DNA from: Bowmanella pacifica
GTDB taxonomy: Bacteria > Pseudomonadota > Gammaproteobacteria > Enterobacterales > Alteromonadaceae
DNA length: 64,000 bases
Direction: 5' to 3'
NCBI RefSeq assembly: GCF_014645355.1
Contig: NZ_BMLS01000002.1
Coordinates: forward strand, 62,001-126,000
Within the stretch, counting starts at the first letter, position 1. Each line of letters starts with the position of its first letter. The position numbers and the translations under genes were made by a program. This document shows, one piece after another, positions 18,538 through 26,596 of the stretch. The notes under the pieces are model-generated. The model did not search any database, was not told the origin of the DNA, and was given only the letters and a program-made list of their open reading frames with translations.

Positions 18538-21102
18538 TTAGAAGCTGAAACGCATACCGGCTACATAGCGACGACCATCGCGGTACAGGCCGGTCAGGGC
18601 ATGCTCTACGCCTTTTTCCTGATAGCTGAAAATCAGTTCATCGGTGAGGTTGATCCCTTCCAGTACCAGGGTCAGATTATCGTTAACCTTATACGAGATA
18701 TTGGCATCCAACTGACCGTAGTCATCGATATAGCCGGGCCATGCTGAGCCACTGTCATAACCGGTGCGATAGTTATAGGAAATACGCCCACTCAAATACT
18801 CATTCTCGTAGTAAGCACTAACGTTAACGGTATGCTCCGAGTTACCCGGGATAGTAATGTCATTGCCCTGGGCATCTTTGGCTTCACCGTCTACAAAGGT
18901 GTAGTTGGCCATCAGGCCTATGCCCTGGTAAAGCTCCTGCTGATACCCGAGCTCTATACCCTGAATGGTCCCGCCTTGTCCGTTGGTAGGCCGGCTGATA
19001 CTGATTTCCCGCCCCTCAAAGACTTCCTGACTGGTCACGTCACGCACAAATGACTGGATGTCCTTATGGAAGTAAGCCGCAGAAAAAATACCCGCTTCAC
19101 TGAAGTACCATTCGATACTCAGGTCAAACTGGTTGGCATAGTAAGGGTCTATATTAGGGTTACCGCCATCACCGGTGCGGGTCTCGGTATTGTAAGAGGT
19201 TGACGCCGTCATATCCGTGTAGTCAGGGCGTGACATAACGCGGGCGGCACCAAAGCGCATAATCAGATCATCATCCAGGTCGATGGCCAGGTTCAGGCTT
19301 GGCAACACATCCAGATAGTCTTTGTCTTTAGTTACCCACAGTTCTTCACCTGTAGGGCCTTCATAGGCGCTGGAGGATTGCTGCGTTTGCACCACCCGCA
19401 CGCCCAAGTTACCGCGCATGCCTTCCACATCAATATCGGCCATCACATAACCGGCCAGAATCTTCTCTTCCACCTCAAAGGTACTGGCTTTGAGCACTCG
19501 ATAGTTCCAGCCCAGGGCATCACCTTCGGCGCGTACTTTATCAGAATCGGTAATGGCGTAATCACGCAAGGTACCCGCAGTGCCCTGCCCTGACAGGAAA
19601 CCACCAGGCATCGCCAGCGAGTAATCCGCCAGGCTCCAGTTTAAATCGGTTCGCGCATCTGTGGTGTTTTTGGTGTTAAAACGTGAATGGTCACGATACT
19701 TCACGCCAAATTTAAGCTTGTCGAATACTGCTAAGTCCAACGAGCGGGAAAAGTCGGATTGCAGATAGTATTCTTCATCTTCGGCCAGGTTATTGTCGTA
19801 ACGCAAAAAGCTCAGATCCCACTGATTACCGTCTTTAGGGTCGGCGTCATAGCTGGTCTCAATGCTCTTCACCTGGGATGCATCATAACGATGCACATAG
19901 TTACCGCCCCAGCCCACACTGCGGTCTGCTTGTGAGCCCCCACTACCTTCTGTGTAACCGGCCTGCAAGCTGCTGGTCCAGATATCCCCGTCATGTTTAA
20001 GGGTAAAGTCATACACCTTGGTCTTTAATTTGGAGTTACGTACCTTAGTTTCATCAAGAATATTGTCCTGCCCATCAGGGGCCAGGCCCAGCGTGCCAGC
20101 TGAGAGGAAATTGCCCACCACATTATGGCTGGTAATAGTGACATCCTGATACATAGCGCCGTTATACTCAGGGAGCCACAAAAAGTTCTGATTTTCGTTA
20201 TCCGCATCTAAGGTGGAGTCGAGAATATTCAGGGTGGTTTCCAGATTGTCCTGCGGGCGCCATTGCAATACCGCATTTAAACCGGTTCTGACCCGCTCCT
20301 GGCTGAAACGCGCCGAGCCGCCGCCACCCGAGCTATACACATCTTCATAAACCGTACCGTCTTCTAAGGTGATATCGCGATGATCCCAACTCCAGGCCTC
20401 AATACCGTGGCGCTGCAAATTACGCTCCTGGCGGATAACCGAGAACAGCGCACCAAAGGTCTCGTCCTCGTTCTTCCAGCTGTATAGGCCGGACAATACC
20501 GGGTCGGTCTCGCCTGACACCTCGCTATATTGCGCCATGGCAGAGCCAAATACCGAGTTGGCATCAAGGTCTAGCGGCTTACGGGTTTTCACCACAATAG
20601 TCCCGCCGATAGAGCCTTCATCCACGTCCGCCTGCGGCGATTTGTACACTTCCAGGCCAGATACAATTTCGGCCGGTAGCATAGTGTAATTAAAGCCACG
20701 GCTTGGCGCGGAGTTAGTCCACCAGTCGGCCGAGCCAACCGCCTGACCGTTCAACAAGGTACGGTTCTGGCTTTCCGTGGTACCACGAATGCTCACCCGC
20801 TCCCCTTCACCGTAGCCCCGGGTAATAGACACCCCCGTGATACGTTGCAGCGACTCCGCCACGTTTTGATCCGGGAATTTACCGATATCTTCCGCCGTAA
20901 TCGCATCCACTATGCTGTCTGAAAAGCGTTTGGCATTTAGCGATTTCACCACACTGCCACGAATGCCCTGCACCTGAATGGTTTCCACTTCCTCGGTGGC
21001 CGTTTGTTGCTGAGCCATTACCGCATGGCTTTGTAAACCTAATCCCGCCATTAAGGCCAGTTGGATGGCACAGGTAACCCTGGCCTTATTGAACTGATGC
21101 AT
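18538..21102 (-). CDS. TonB-dependent outer-membrane receptor (paralogue)
   Basis: The 854-residue receptor has a signal peptide (LQSHAVMAQ), a plug starting IQVQGIRGSVVKSLNAKR and a barrel ending MRFSF. It shares block after block with the receptor at 10542-13121, for example IGKFPDxNVAESLQRxTGVS, GEGERVxxRGT, SRGFNYTMxP and KSPQAxxDEGSxGG. The two are clear paralogues of the Xanthomonas/Caulobacter receptor type. Its own terminator follows at 18449. No sugar enzyme is next to it, so the ligand is unknown. The long AT-rich leader upstream (21103 onward) holds its promoter. Confidence 0.93.
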   Translation of the reverse strand: MHQFNKARVTCAIQLALMAGLGLQSHAVMAQQQTATEEVETIQVQGIRGSVVKSLNAKRFSDSIVDAITAEDIGKFPDQNVAESLQRITGVSITRGYGEGERVSIRGTTESQNRTLLNGQAVGSADWWTNSAPSRGFNYTMLPAEIVSGLEVYKSPQADVDEGSIGGTIVVKTRKPLDLDANSVFGSAMAQYSEVSGETDPVLSGLYSWKNEDETFGALFSVIRQERNLQRHGIEAWSWDHRDITLEDGTVYEDVYSSGGGGSARFSQERVRTGLNAVLQWRPQDNLETTLNILDSTLDADNENQNFLWLPEYNGAMYQDVTITSHNVVGNFLSAGTLGLAPDGQDNILDETKVRNSKLKTKVYDFTLKHDGDIWTSSLQAGYTEGSGGSQADRSVGWGGNYVHRYDASQVKSIETSYDADPKDGNQWDLSFLRYDNNLAEDEEYYLQSDFSRSLDLAVFDKLKFGVKYRDHSRFNTKNTTDARTDLNWSLADYSLAMPGGFLSGQGTAGTLRDYAITDSDKVRAEGDALGWNYRVLKASTFEVEEKILAGYVMADIDVEGMRGNLGVRVVQTQQSSSAYEGPTGEELWVTKDKDYLDVLPSLNLAIDLDDDLIMRFGAARVMSRPDYTDMTASTSYNTETRTGDGGNPNIDPYYANQFDLSIEWYFSEAGIFSAAYFHKDIQSFVRDVTSQEVFEGREISISRPTNGQGGTIQGIELGYQQELYQGIGLMANYTFVDGEAKDAQGNDITIPGNSEHTVNVSAYYENEYLSGRISYNYRTGYDSGSAWPGYIDDYGQLDANISYKVNDNLTLVLEGINLTDELIFSYQEKGVEHALTGLYRDGRRYVAGMRFSF

Positions 21103-21792
21103 TGTTATGATCCCCTTATATTTTTATTTGCTTTGCACACCCATCCCGGACGTCTCGGCCTTGCCATATTGGTTACCGGGAGAACCCACCGCGGCCTTCG
21201 CCCGGCAGATGCAAATTTTTTGTAAATGAGGCCAGATGAAGTGTCTTGAAGTGCTGTGAAAAGTTGTGAATGGAAAGCTAAGAAATTGAATTTATTAGTA
21301 TTAAACAATTCTTTATATTGGTTCGTGTTAGCGTTATACAGGCCAAGGGAAAGCCAATTTGCTAACAACAAACCAGACGGTCTTAGCTAAAAGCAAAGAA
21401 AATTATTTGGTTTTAAGGATCAGAAATGGAGAAATAGACGCGCTGGATGATGCAGATCAGATGGACAAATAAAACCGCTAACTCTGCACTTTTATTTCGC
21501 ATCACTAGCAAGAGGTTAGAGATAAAAGTATGGCAACCTCGCACCAAGGAACGCCATATCAGAGAATAGCTAGGTCAATCCCCTCATCGACTACGCCTGA
21601 ACACAGCGGGGAAAACGCTAGCTACCACTCCCCTAAAGCTCTGTAGAGCGAACCAGCGCCAGGCAGATATCCGTATAACAGCAATAGTACGGAACACGTC
21701 CGTCTTTCCCCGGCACCAAATTGGTGCGTCCCAGAAAAACTCTGGCTAGGCAATAAGTTAGAAGCATGCTAAAAAATGACCAAGTAAAAGTA

Positions 21793-21828
21793 CGGCGAAA
21801 GGCCGTGTTTAAACACGGCGCTTCGCCG
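21793..21828. repeat. 36-bp imperfect palindrome (REP-like)
   Basis: Two adjoining 18-base arms with no loop spacer, CGGCGAAAGGCCGTGTTT and AAACACGGCGCTTCGCCG, are complementary at 16 of 18 positions, centred on TTTAAA. It lies 33 bp before the ribosome site of the next gene and could be a REP-type element, an operator or a terminator-like structure. No T-run follows. Confidence 0.6.
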
Positions 21829-21844
21829 GGCAATAAACTGTTGT

Positions 21845-21859
21845 AACTCTGGGAGAGTT
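21845..21859 (+). promoter_or_regulatory. hairpin covering the ribosome site of the next gene
   Basis: AACTC-tggga-GAGTT forms a 5-bp stem whose loop and right arm contain the GGGAG ribosome site for the TTG start at 21862. If it folds in mRNA it would reduce translation. The stem is short, so this is tentative. Confidence 0.3.
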
Positions 21860-21861
21860 CG

Positions 21862-22305
21862 TTGAAAGACTCAGTTTTCTTCACAATACTGGCCGGTGTT
21901 TCGGTTTTCGTCTTGGGTCAATTTATTCTCAAGTTGGTGCTTGAGCCGATAGTCTCCTTCAAGGAAAGCCTGGGTAATTTATCCGCATTTTGTCTGAGGT
22001 ACAGAGCTAAAATCACAAACGCCAACGCTTCACTTGAACTCCAGAATGAACTCAAGATATTGATCTCGACGATTTTATCGAAAAGCCAGTCCGTTCCGTT
22101 TTACTCGGCTTTTGCCAAAGTGCTCGGCTTGCCAAATAAAGCGTCGATAATCGAAAGTTGTCATCTTCTAAACGGCATATCATATGAAATGGTCAGAGAT
22201 ACATCACAGCATCAGGGAAAGTTCCAAGGGTCCGTTCAAATACTTATGGATCTCCAGAGAGTGAGCGAGTTGTTGAGAGTTCGACTTGATTACAGTGAGT
22301 TATAA
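21862..22305 (+). CDS. hypothetical single-pass membrane protein, cassette-like
   Basis: A TTG start with GGGAG seven bases upstream gives 147 residues. Residues 5-30 (VFFTILAGVSVFVLGQFILKLVLEP) form an N-terminal membrane helix. The rest is a soluble, helical domain with hydrophobic stretches (LKILISTILSKS, FAKVLGLPNKASIIESCHLL). This layout, one N-terminal helix followed by about 120 helical residues, is common among unannotated proteins on integron cassettes and genomic islands, though no function is known to me. The stop codon is embedded in TTATAAC, the first element of an attC-like repeat, as is typical of cassette genes. Confidence 0.68.
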   Translation: MKDSVFFTILAGVSVFVLGQFILKLVLEPIVSFKESLGNLSAFCLRYRAKITNANASLELQNELKILISTILSKSQSVPFYSAFAKVLGLPNKASIIESCHLLNGISYEMVRDTSQHQGKFQGSVQILMDLQRVSELLRVRLDYSEL

Positions 22306-22384
22306 CAAATGCAGGCACAGTGACGTCCACTAAATTGCGCCTTTGGATCCATTCCGCGGGCGCACATGCTGCAGGCGTCATATT
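22300..22384 (+). repeat. candidate integron attC site (degenerate)
   Basis: The left arm starts TTATAAC (22300-22306) on the stop codon of the preceding gene and continues TGCAGGCA; the inner arm has TGCGCC. The right arm carries GGCGCA, TGCTGCA and GTCATA. Read as a folded strand, TATAAC pairs with GTCATA, TGCAG(g)CA with TGCTGCA (one extra G, like the extrahelical base of attC) and TGCGCC with GGCGCA. The right core reads GTC where a working attC has GTT, so it may be a decayed site. Length is about 85 bp, within the attC range. Confidence 0.4.
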
Positions 22385-22410
22385 GCTGGTTTAACATCGG
22401 AAATATATAT

Positions 22411-22860
22411 ATGGAAGCAGTGAATACATCAAAATTGATAAGATCGCTCGAAGCTGTTTTAGAAATATTTTCAAAGCTCTTTGGTACTTACTTAGTGTAT
22501 TTACTAATAAGTGAAATTGGAAACTATATTAGTGAAGATTTCGCAAAAGATACTTTGCTGAGTCTATTACTTTTACCTGCCATTTACGTGTTGAAAGATT
22601 CATTAATAATTTTTGAACCTTTCTTTTCCAAGGTGGAAATTTCTAAAGAGGTTGTTACCGTAAAAAACGGCATTACTCCCAGAATAACTGATAGTTTAAA
22701 AATCAGTAGCATTGATAACGTTGAGGTGGTTAAAACTCCCCTCGGCTATATATTTAATTACGCCTCTATCCGACTCTATGGAAAAGGGGGGTATGTAAAC
22801 ATGCCATATGTATGCAAAGCAGACGAAGTCAGCAAACATTTTAAGCTGGGTACAGAGTAA
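22411..22860 (+). CDS. hypothetical membrane protein with bacterial PH-like domain
   Basis: I start at the ATG at 22411 (MEAVNTSKLIRSLEAVLEIF), 149 residues; the open frame from 22366 lies inside the attC-like repeat. Two hydrophobic helices (about 12-35 and 42-68: LEIFSKLFGTYLVYLLI, TLLSLLLLPAIYVLKDSLIIF) are followed by a beta-rich domain. That domain (VEISKEVVTVKNGI, then LKISSIDNVEVVKTPLGYIF, then ASIRLYGKGGYVNMPYV) matches the pattern of bPH2/YdbS-like domains in which the strand after the helices faces the cytoplasm. The region is AT-rich compared with its neighbours. Function is unknown. Confidence 0.65.
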   Translation: MEAVNTSKLIRSLEAVLEIFSKLFGTYLVYLLISEIGNYISEDFAKDTLLSLLLLPAIYVLKDSLIIFEPFFSKVEISKEVVTVKNGITPRITDSLKISSIDNVEVVKTPLGYIFNYASIRLYGKGGYVNMPYVCKADEVSKHFKLGTE

Positions 22861-23088
22861 GGGAAAATAACAAGTGATAGTGCTCAAAATACAATAAATA
22901 GAGCGATATTTTCACGCCATCCTTCTTAATTTTCAGCTTGGAATTTAAAATAGAAATCAGCATTACTCAGGCTGACAAAGAATGTCACAGAGAAGATAAC
23001 GCTCCCTAAATCTGTGCAAGCCTTTTGGCGTCATTAGGCGTACACTGACCAGTCTCTGCGCCTTATGTACCGCAGGAAAGGAATATTG

Positions 23089-23148
23089 ATGAAAGTACCT
23101 CAAAGACATTTCCAAGCAGCCGATGGATGTAACGCCCTATGGAAATAG
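23089..23148 (+). CDS. possible 19-residue leader peptide or 5' remnant
   Basis: The ATG at 23089 has a strong AGGAAAGGA site just upstream and encodes MKVPQRHFQAADGCNALWK before a TAG at 23146-23148. The ATG of the next gene (23139) overlaps its end in another frame and has no ribosome site of its own, so translation of the next gene could depend on this short frame. Alternatively it is the 5' end of a frameshifted gene. Evidence is limited to signals and spacing. Confidence 0.35.
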   Translation: MKVPQRHFQAADGCNALWK

Positions 23149-23777
23149 TCCTAATAGTCTTTCTGCTGCTTATGCTAATTGGCAGCTTGTTTGGCGCAGT
23201 CAGGATAAGCCAGTGGATACTAAAAAATAAAACCCGGGCCAGGATATTGTACGCCACGCTGATACTGGGTGTGATTGGGATAGGGATCCACCACCTTTTT
23301 TATAAGCATATGCGTTTTATCCGGTCCGAGGTTTATCCCAACCTTTATTTAGTCCAGTACCCCGATGAGGATAATAATGTCCTTCAGCAGGCGATACGAC
23401 AGCGCGTCATCACACACCTAAAAAGCGAGTTTCCTGTGGGTAAAACCCTGGCCTATGAGAAACAAAGCACTATTTTCTTTTACCAATACTACAAGGCTTT
23501 CCCCATTAGTGTTTTCCAGGATGAAGGCACCGCTTACTTTATTGACAACGAAGAAGACCTGGGTGGCATGGTCACGGAAGAGCTGGGTATGTATAGACGG
23601 TACAAATTAGCCGAGTTTAACTACACACCCTGCCAAGCCGAGGCCCCTTTGCACTGCGGTGAGCTGCGCTATTTCGATGAGCATGGTGTGGTTAAATCCG
23701 ACCGTCTGTCCAATCTGGTTGCGCCCGCAAAAACCACTAAAGATGCCATTAACACTGCTGCTAACCCTGAATTTTAA
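23139..23777 (+). CDS. hypothetical membrane-anchored protein
   Basis: This 212-residue protein was not recognised. Two N-terminal membrane helices (about 3-26, VLIVFLLLMLIGSLFGAVRISQWIL, and 36-53, LYATLILGVIGIGIHHLF) are followed by a soluble domain of about 150 residues with aromatic beta-type segments (YPNLYLVQYPDEDNNV, TIFFYQYYKAFPISVFQDEG). A Cys pair (CQAEAPLHCGELRYF) occurs near residue 170. The domain would be periplasmic if both termini are as drawn. A likely partner, another small membrane protein, follows 80 bp downstream in the same direction. Whether translation is coupled to the short frame at 23089 is unclear. Confidence 0.62.
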   Translation: MEIVLIVFLLLMLIGSLFGAVRISQWILKNKTRARILYATLILGVIGIGIHHLFYKHMRFIRSEVYPNLYLVQYPDEDNNVLQQAIRQRVITHLKSEFPVGKTLAYEKQSTIFFYQYYKAFPISVFQDEGTAYFIDNEEDLGGMVTEELGMYRRYKLAEFNYTPCQAEAPLHCGELRYFDEHGVVKSDRLSNLVAPAKTTKDAINTAANPEF

Positions 23778-23857
23778 GCATTGCATAACGGCAATCTTTA
23801 CTGTCAATACGGGCCGTTTGTCTGTCAAATGAGCATAAACATAAAGGCACTGTTTAT

Positions 23858-24202
23858 ATGACGACGATAAGAAAGTCATTGCTGGAATACCTGATTTGGA
23901 CAATAGCTGCCCTGCTGCTAGGCATGGGCTATATGCACCTGATTCTCGGCTCAGCACCAGAAGAAACCAACAGCTTGTCGTTTCTGATTGCAAAAATATA
24001 TGTCTTTGCCCTGCTTTATGTAGGTGGCATTGTCGGCGCCATCTTAGCGGTGCTTTTTATACTTTTTGATGTCTTTTATCTGAAAAGAAAATGGCAGTCA
24101 TCTCGTCACTTTTTCGCCATTCGTGCGGTTTCCATGCTGTCTATCCTGGCCGTTCTCGGTACCTTGCACTACCTGCTTGAAAAAACCTTTGATGTGATAT
24201 GA
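23858..24202 (+). CDS. hypothetical small integral membrane protein
   Basis: The 114-residue protein has three predicted membrane helices, at about 10-32 (YLIWTIAALLLGMGYMHLIL), 42-70 (LIAKIYVFALLYVGGIVGAILAVLFILFD) and 86-106 (IRAVSMLSILAVLGTLHYLL). Connecting loops are short and basic. It follows the previous membrane-protein gene in the same direction and ends before a strong terminator at 24302. No family was recognised. The two proteins together could form a small membrane complex, which is speculation from adjacency. Confidence 0.6.
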   Translation: MTTIRKSLLEYLIWTIAALLLGMGYMHLILGSAPEETNSLSFLIAKIYVFALLYVGGIVGAILAVLFILFDVFYLKRKWQSSRHFFAIRAVSMLSILAVLGTLHYLLEKTFDVI

Positions 24203-24301
24203 GCCCAACGCACAAGCAACACTATATCTTGTATCTGTTCAGACTTTTACGTTGATACCAAGGAACCGTGGCGTGAAACGAAGCACAAGATTACCCCCAT
24301 A

Positions 24302-24334
24302 AAAAAGCCCGCGATAAGCAATAGCGGGCTTTTT
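24302..24334. terminator. bidirectional Rho-independent terminator
   Basis: AAAAAGCCCGC (24302-24312) pairs with GCGGGCTTTTT (24324-24334) around an 11-base loop. It has T-runs on both strands, so it serves both the hypothetical genes to the left and the convergent sigma-factor operon to the right. Confidence 0.92.
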
Positions 24335-24366
24335 CTCAGCATCGGGCGTTATCTTCGCCCCGGCAC

Positions 24367-25281
24367 TTAGAATTGGTAGGTATTGGCCTTGCCTAACAGT
24401 TTTTGTGTATCCAGTTTACCGGCCACACAAGACTGCACATCTTTATAGTCAAATACGTAGATACGATCCTGGCTCTTGCCACGCCCTTTGTTATCGGCGT
24501 AACCGTCCAGCACTAAGGTAATATGTTCACCCGCCGGTAGGCTCTTCAAACCACTGCCGTATTTACACAGAATATCCGCGCTGTTTTGTTCAAACTCGGC
24601 CAGAAACTTTTTGCTTTGTTCCTGCGCCGCCGCCACCCGTTTACTGTTGGCTTCGCGCTGCTCTTCCTGCAATTGCTGGGCGTACTTTTCTAACTCACGC
24701 TGGCGCTCGCGAATCTTCGCCAGTTCTTTTTGCAGCTCTTTGGTTTCTTTTTCCAGCTCTGCGCGACGCTCGCCTTCGGCATGACGTTTTTCAAACTCAT
24801 TATCACGATTACGGCGCTCAACCTCGCGAGCTTCCCAGTTCAATTCGCGTTGTTTGTCTCTAAGCTCACTCAGCTTGTCATTAGACTCCACAAACAGCTC
24901 ACGTACCCGCTCCAGCTCCTCACCAATAGACTCGTACTCAATCACATGCCCTTCATTTTCGATTACGATGGCACTGCCATTCACTTCAATTTGCGGCGCG
25001 ACCGGCGGCACGGGGATCACATGATCAATACCGTTAAAGGAAAAGCGGTAACGATGACTACCCGAGGTCTGAATTCTGAATACCACGCCCTGGCCAGCCA
25101 GATAAGTGCTTTGCAAAGTGCGCACGCTAATGCCTTTTTTATCGCGATTTTGCTTGTAACTGGTTTGCATGATGCTGCTCATGATTTCCAGCTCTTTACT
25201 CAGCTCTTCAAGCTGAGGGGCGGCCTGCACACTGGCTGCAAACATACCGGCTAACAATAAACAAATGGATGACTTTTTCAT
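24367..25281 (-). CDS. periplasmic coiled-coil protein of the sigma-factor operon
   Basis: The 304-residue protein has a Sec signal (MKKSSICLLLAGMFAASVQA) and a small N-terminal region of beta strands (about 50-105; VFRIQTSGSHRYRFSF). A long highly charged coiled coil spans about 115-225 (EELERVRELFVESNDKL, REVERRNRDNEFEKRHAEGE, ELQKELAKIRERQRELEKYA). The C-terminal domain has two Cys (DILCKYGSG, VQSCVAGKL). It is the last gene of a three-gene operon behind an ECF sigma factor and its anti-sigma factor, 21 bp after the latter. It may be the envelope output or sensor component; no named family was recognised. Confidence 0.75.
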   Translation of the reverse strand: MKKSSICLLLAGMFAASVQAAPQLEELSKELEIMSSIMQTSYKQNRDKKGISVRTLQSTYLAGQGVVFRIQTSGSHRYRFSFNGIDHVIPVPPVAPQIEVNGSAIVIENEGHVIEYESIGEELERVRELFVESNDKLSELRDKQRELNWEAREVERRNRDNEFEKRHAEGERRAELEKETKELQKELAKIRERQRELEKYAQQLQEEQREANSKRVAAAQEQSKKFLAEFEQNSADILCKYGSGLKSLPAGEHITLVLDGYADNKGRGKSQDRIYVFDYKDVQSCVAGKLDTQKLLGKANTYQF

Positions 25282-25302
25282 GGCTGACCTCGTTATTTCT
25301 GG

Positions 25303-25950
25303 TTACAGGTTTTCCTGGGCCACTGGCTCCGGATTCTGATAAACCTGCTGCTGAAGCTTGTTAAACTGACGGGCATAGAACTGTTGGTCGTCTTCCCGCT
25401 GCTGGTTGACGAACTTAATCAGTTCGGCAAAATCTTCCCGGCGTTCGCTGCGACTGGCCGTGAGCAAATAGCTGGTCAACTGGCTGCTGACATCCTGCTG
25501 CTGCTCGCGCATTTCACGGCTGTAGTCGGCCAATAGCACTTGCTGCTGCTCACGGAACTGAGCGATTTCGGTATCCACCTGGCGGCGAATCTCATCCTCA
25601 CGCCCCTGTCCGGCAAAACTGACCGTCAGCGCGCCACTTTGTATCTGCACTTCAACCCTAAACAGCACCATCACCAGCGCTAACATAGACATACCAAAAG
25701 ACAAAGACGGCATGGCTCGCAATCGCCACCAGGATGACGACGCCCCAGGCTGTGGGCCTATGGCCGGTATTTGCCAATTAGGTACAGGCTGCTCCTCATA
25801 GTGCTTAGCCGTATGGCTCACCTGCTTGGCCAGCGCCACTTGCTGGGCAAACTCATCATCTTGTGCGCATAACTGTTCAAATGCCTGTTGCTGCGCCGCT
25901 GATAGCTGGCCGTCTAACCACAATGCAAACAATTCATGCTTGTCAGACAT
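25303..25950 (-). CDS. putative anti-sigma factor
   Basis: The 215-residue protein starts inside the last codons of the sigma-factor gene (8-bp overlap), the usual arrangement for translationally coupled sigma/anti-sigma pairs. The N-terminal part (LFALWLDGQLSAAQQQAFEQL, FAQQVALAKQVSHTA) resembles the cytoplasmic sigma-binding helices of anti-sigma proteins, although it lacks the zinc-binding HxxxCxxC motif. A membrane helix spans about residues 84-100 (SFGMSMLALVMVLF). The rest is a periplasmic, Gln-rich coiled-coil segment (REDEIRRQVDTEIAQFREQQ, FVNQQREDDQQFYARQFNKLQQ). It would hold the sigma factor at the membrane until an envelope signal frees it. Confidence 0.75.
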   Translation of the reverse strand: MSDKHELFALWLDGQLSAAQQQAFEQLCAQDDEFAQQVALAKQVSHTAKHYEEQPVPNWQIPAIGPQPGASSSWWRLRAMPSLSFGMSMLALVMVLFRVEVQIQSGALTVSFAGQGREDEIRRQVDTEIAQFREQQQVLLADYSREMREQQQDVSSQLTSYLLTASRSERREDFAELIKFVNQQREDDQQFYARQFNKLQQQVYQNPEPVAQENL

Positions 25951-26485
25951 ATTGCACCTCCATCAATGCTTTCAGTTTGCCAAGGCCCGTATATAAGCGG
26001 GATTTCACCGTATTACTCGATACGCCCAGCTGCTCGGCAATTTCTTCAAAGGTAAACTGACTAAAAAACTTCAACTCCACCACCGCCTTTTGCTCCAGTG
26101 ACAACTTTTGCATGGCCCTGATTAATTCCCGCGACTGCGCGTCGGCAATGGTCAGGCGACTGACACAAGATTGTTCATCCACCAGCGGGTTTTCTTCATC
26201 CAACGGCTGGTAGTCACGCTTGCGCCGATAAAACTCCACCATCCGATGATGAGCGATACGAAACAACCAAGCCTTGAATGTGCCTTCGCCACGAAAGCTG
26301 GCCAGATTACGGAACACCGACAAGAACACTTCCTGAAGCAAGTCCATCGCATCGTCGGCATTTCCCGTCATGCGCAGGCCGTAGTTGTATACCGCTTTGT
26401 CGTAGCGTTTTACCAGTTTTTGCCAGGCTGCATTGTTGCCGCTCATGGCCTTGCTGATCAGCTTCTCATCAGTTTGTTCGAACAA
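25943..26485 (-). CDS. ECF-type RNA polymerase sigma factor
   Basis: The 180-residue protein has the two ECF domains. Region 2 spans about residues 22-92 (YGLRMTGNADDAMDLLQEVF; FKAWLFRIAHHRMVEFYRRKR) and region 4 about 120-175 (LSLEQKAVVELKFFSQFTFEEI; LGVSSNTVKSRLYTGLGKL). The sequence resembles RpoE-group sigma factors. The frame opens with a TTG at 26485 close behind GGGGAAGG; no better in-frame start exists before region 2. An anti-sigma factor and a periplasmic coiled-coil protein follow. The first gene of such operons is usually under its own control. Confidence 0.92.
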   Translation of the reverse strand: MFEQTDEKLISKAMSGNNAAWQKLVKRYDKAVYNYGLRMTGNADDAMDLLQEVFLSVFRNLASFRGEGTFKAWLFRIAHHRMVEFYRRKRDYQPLDEENPLVDEQSCVSRLTIADAQSRELIRAMQKLSLEQKAVVELKFFSQFTFEEIAEQLGVSSNTVKSRLYTGLGKLKALMEVQYV

Positions 26486-26596
26486 GGCCTTCCCCAGTCA
26501 TGTTCACATTCCGTGCTGCGTTGTTATTCTCTGCTCTTAATGTCGAGGCCAGTCAGAAAATAGTTTGGTGGAATTTAAAATTATTTTTTCACCGGC

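Larger units (their letters stand above)
21103..21861. other. gene-free accessory stretch with several hairpins
   Basis: No convincing gene is visible over about 760 bp; the few open frames lack ribosome sites and family features. The left part should hold the promoter of the receptor ending at 21102. The right part is dense in short palindromes: GCTCT-gt-AGAGC (21638-21649), GCACCAA-a-TTGGTGC (21713-21727) and CCAGA-aaaac-TCTGG (21731-21745), followed by the larger inverted repeat at 21793-21828. Such a cluster suggests mobile-element or repeat remnants. Confidence 0.5.

Noticed and set aside
22861-23088. Second attC-like site after the PH-domain gene
   Set aside because: AATAACAAG occurs after the stop and GGCGTCATTAGG lies 150 bp on, but I could not pair the arms between them.
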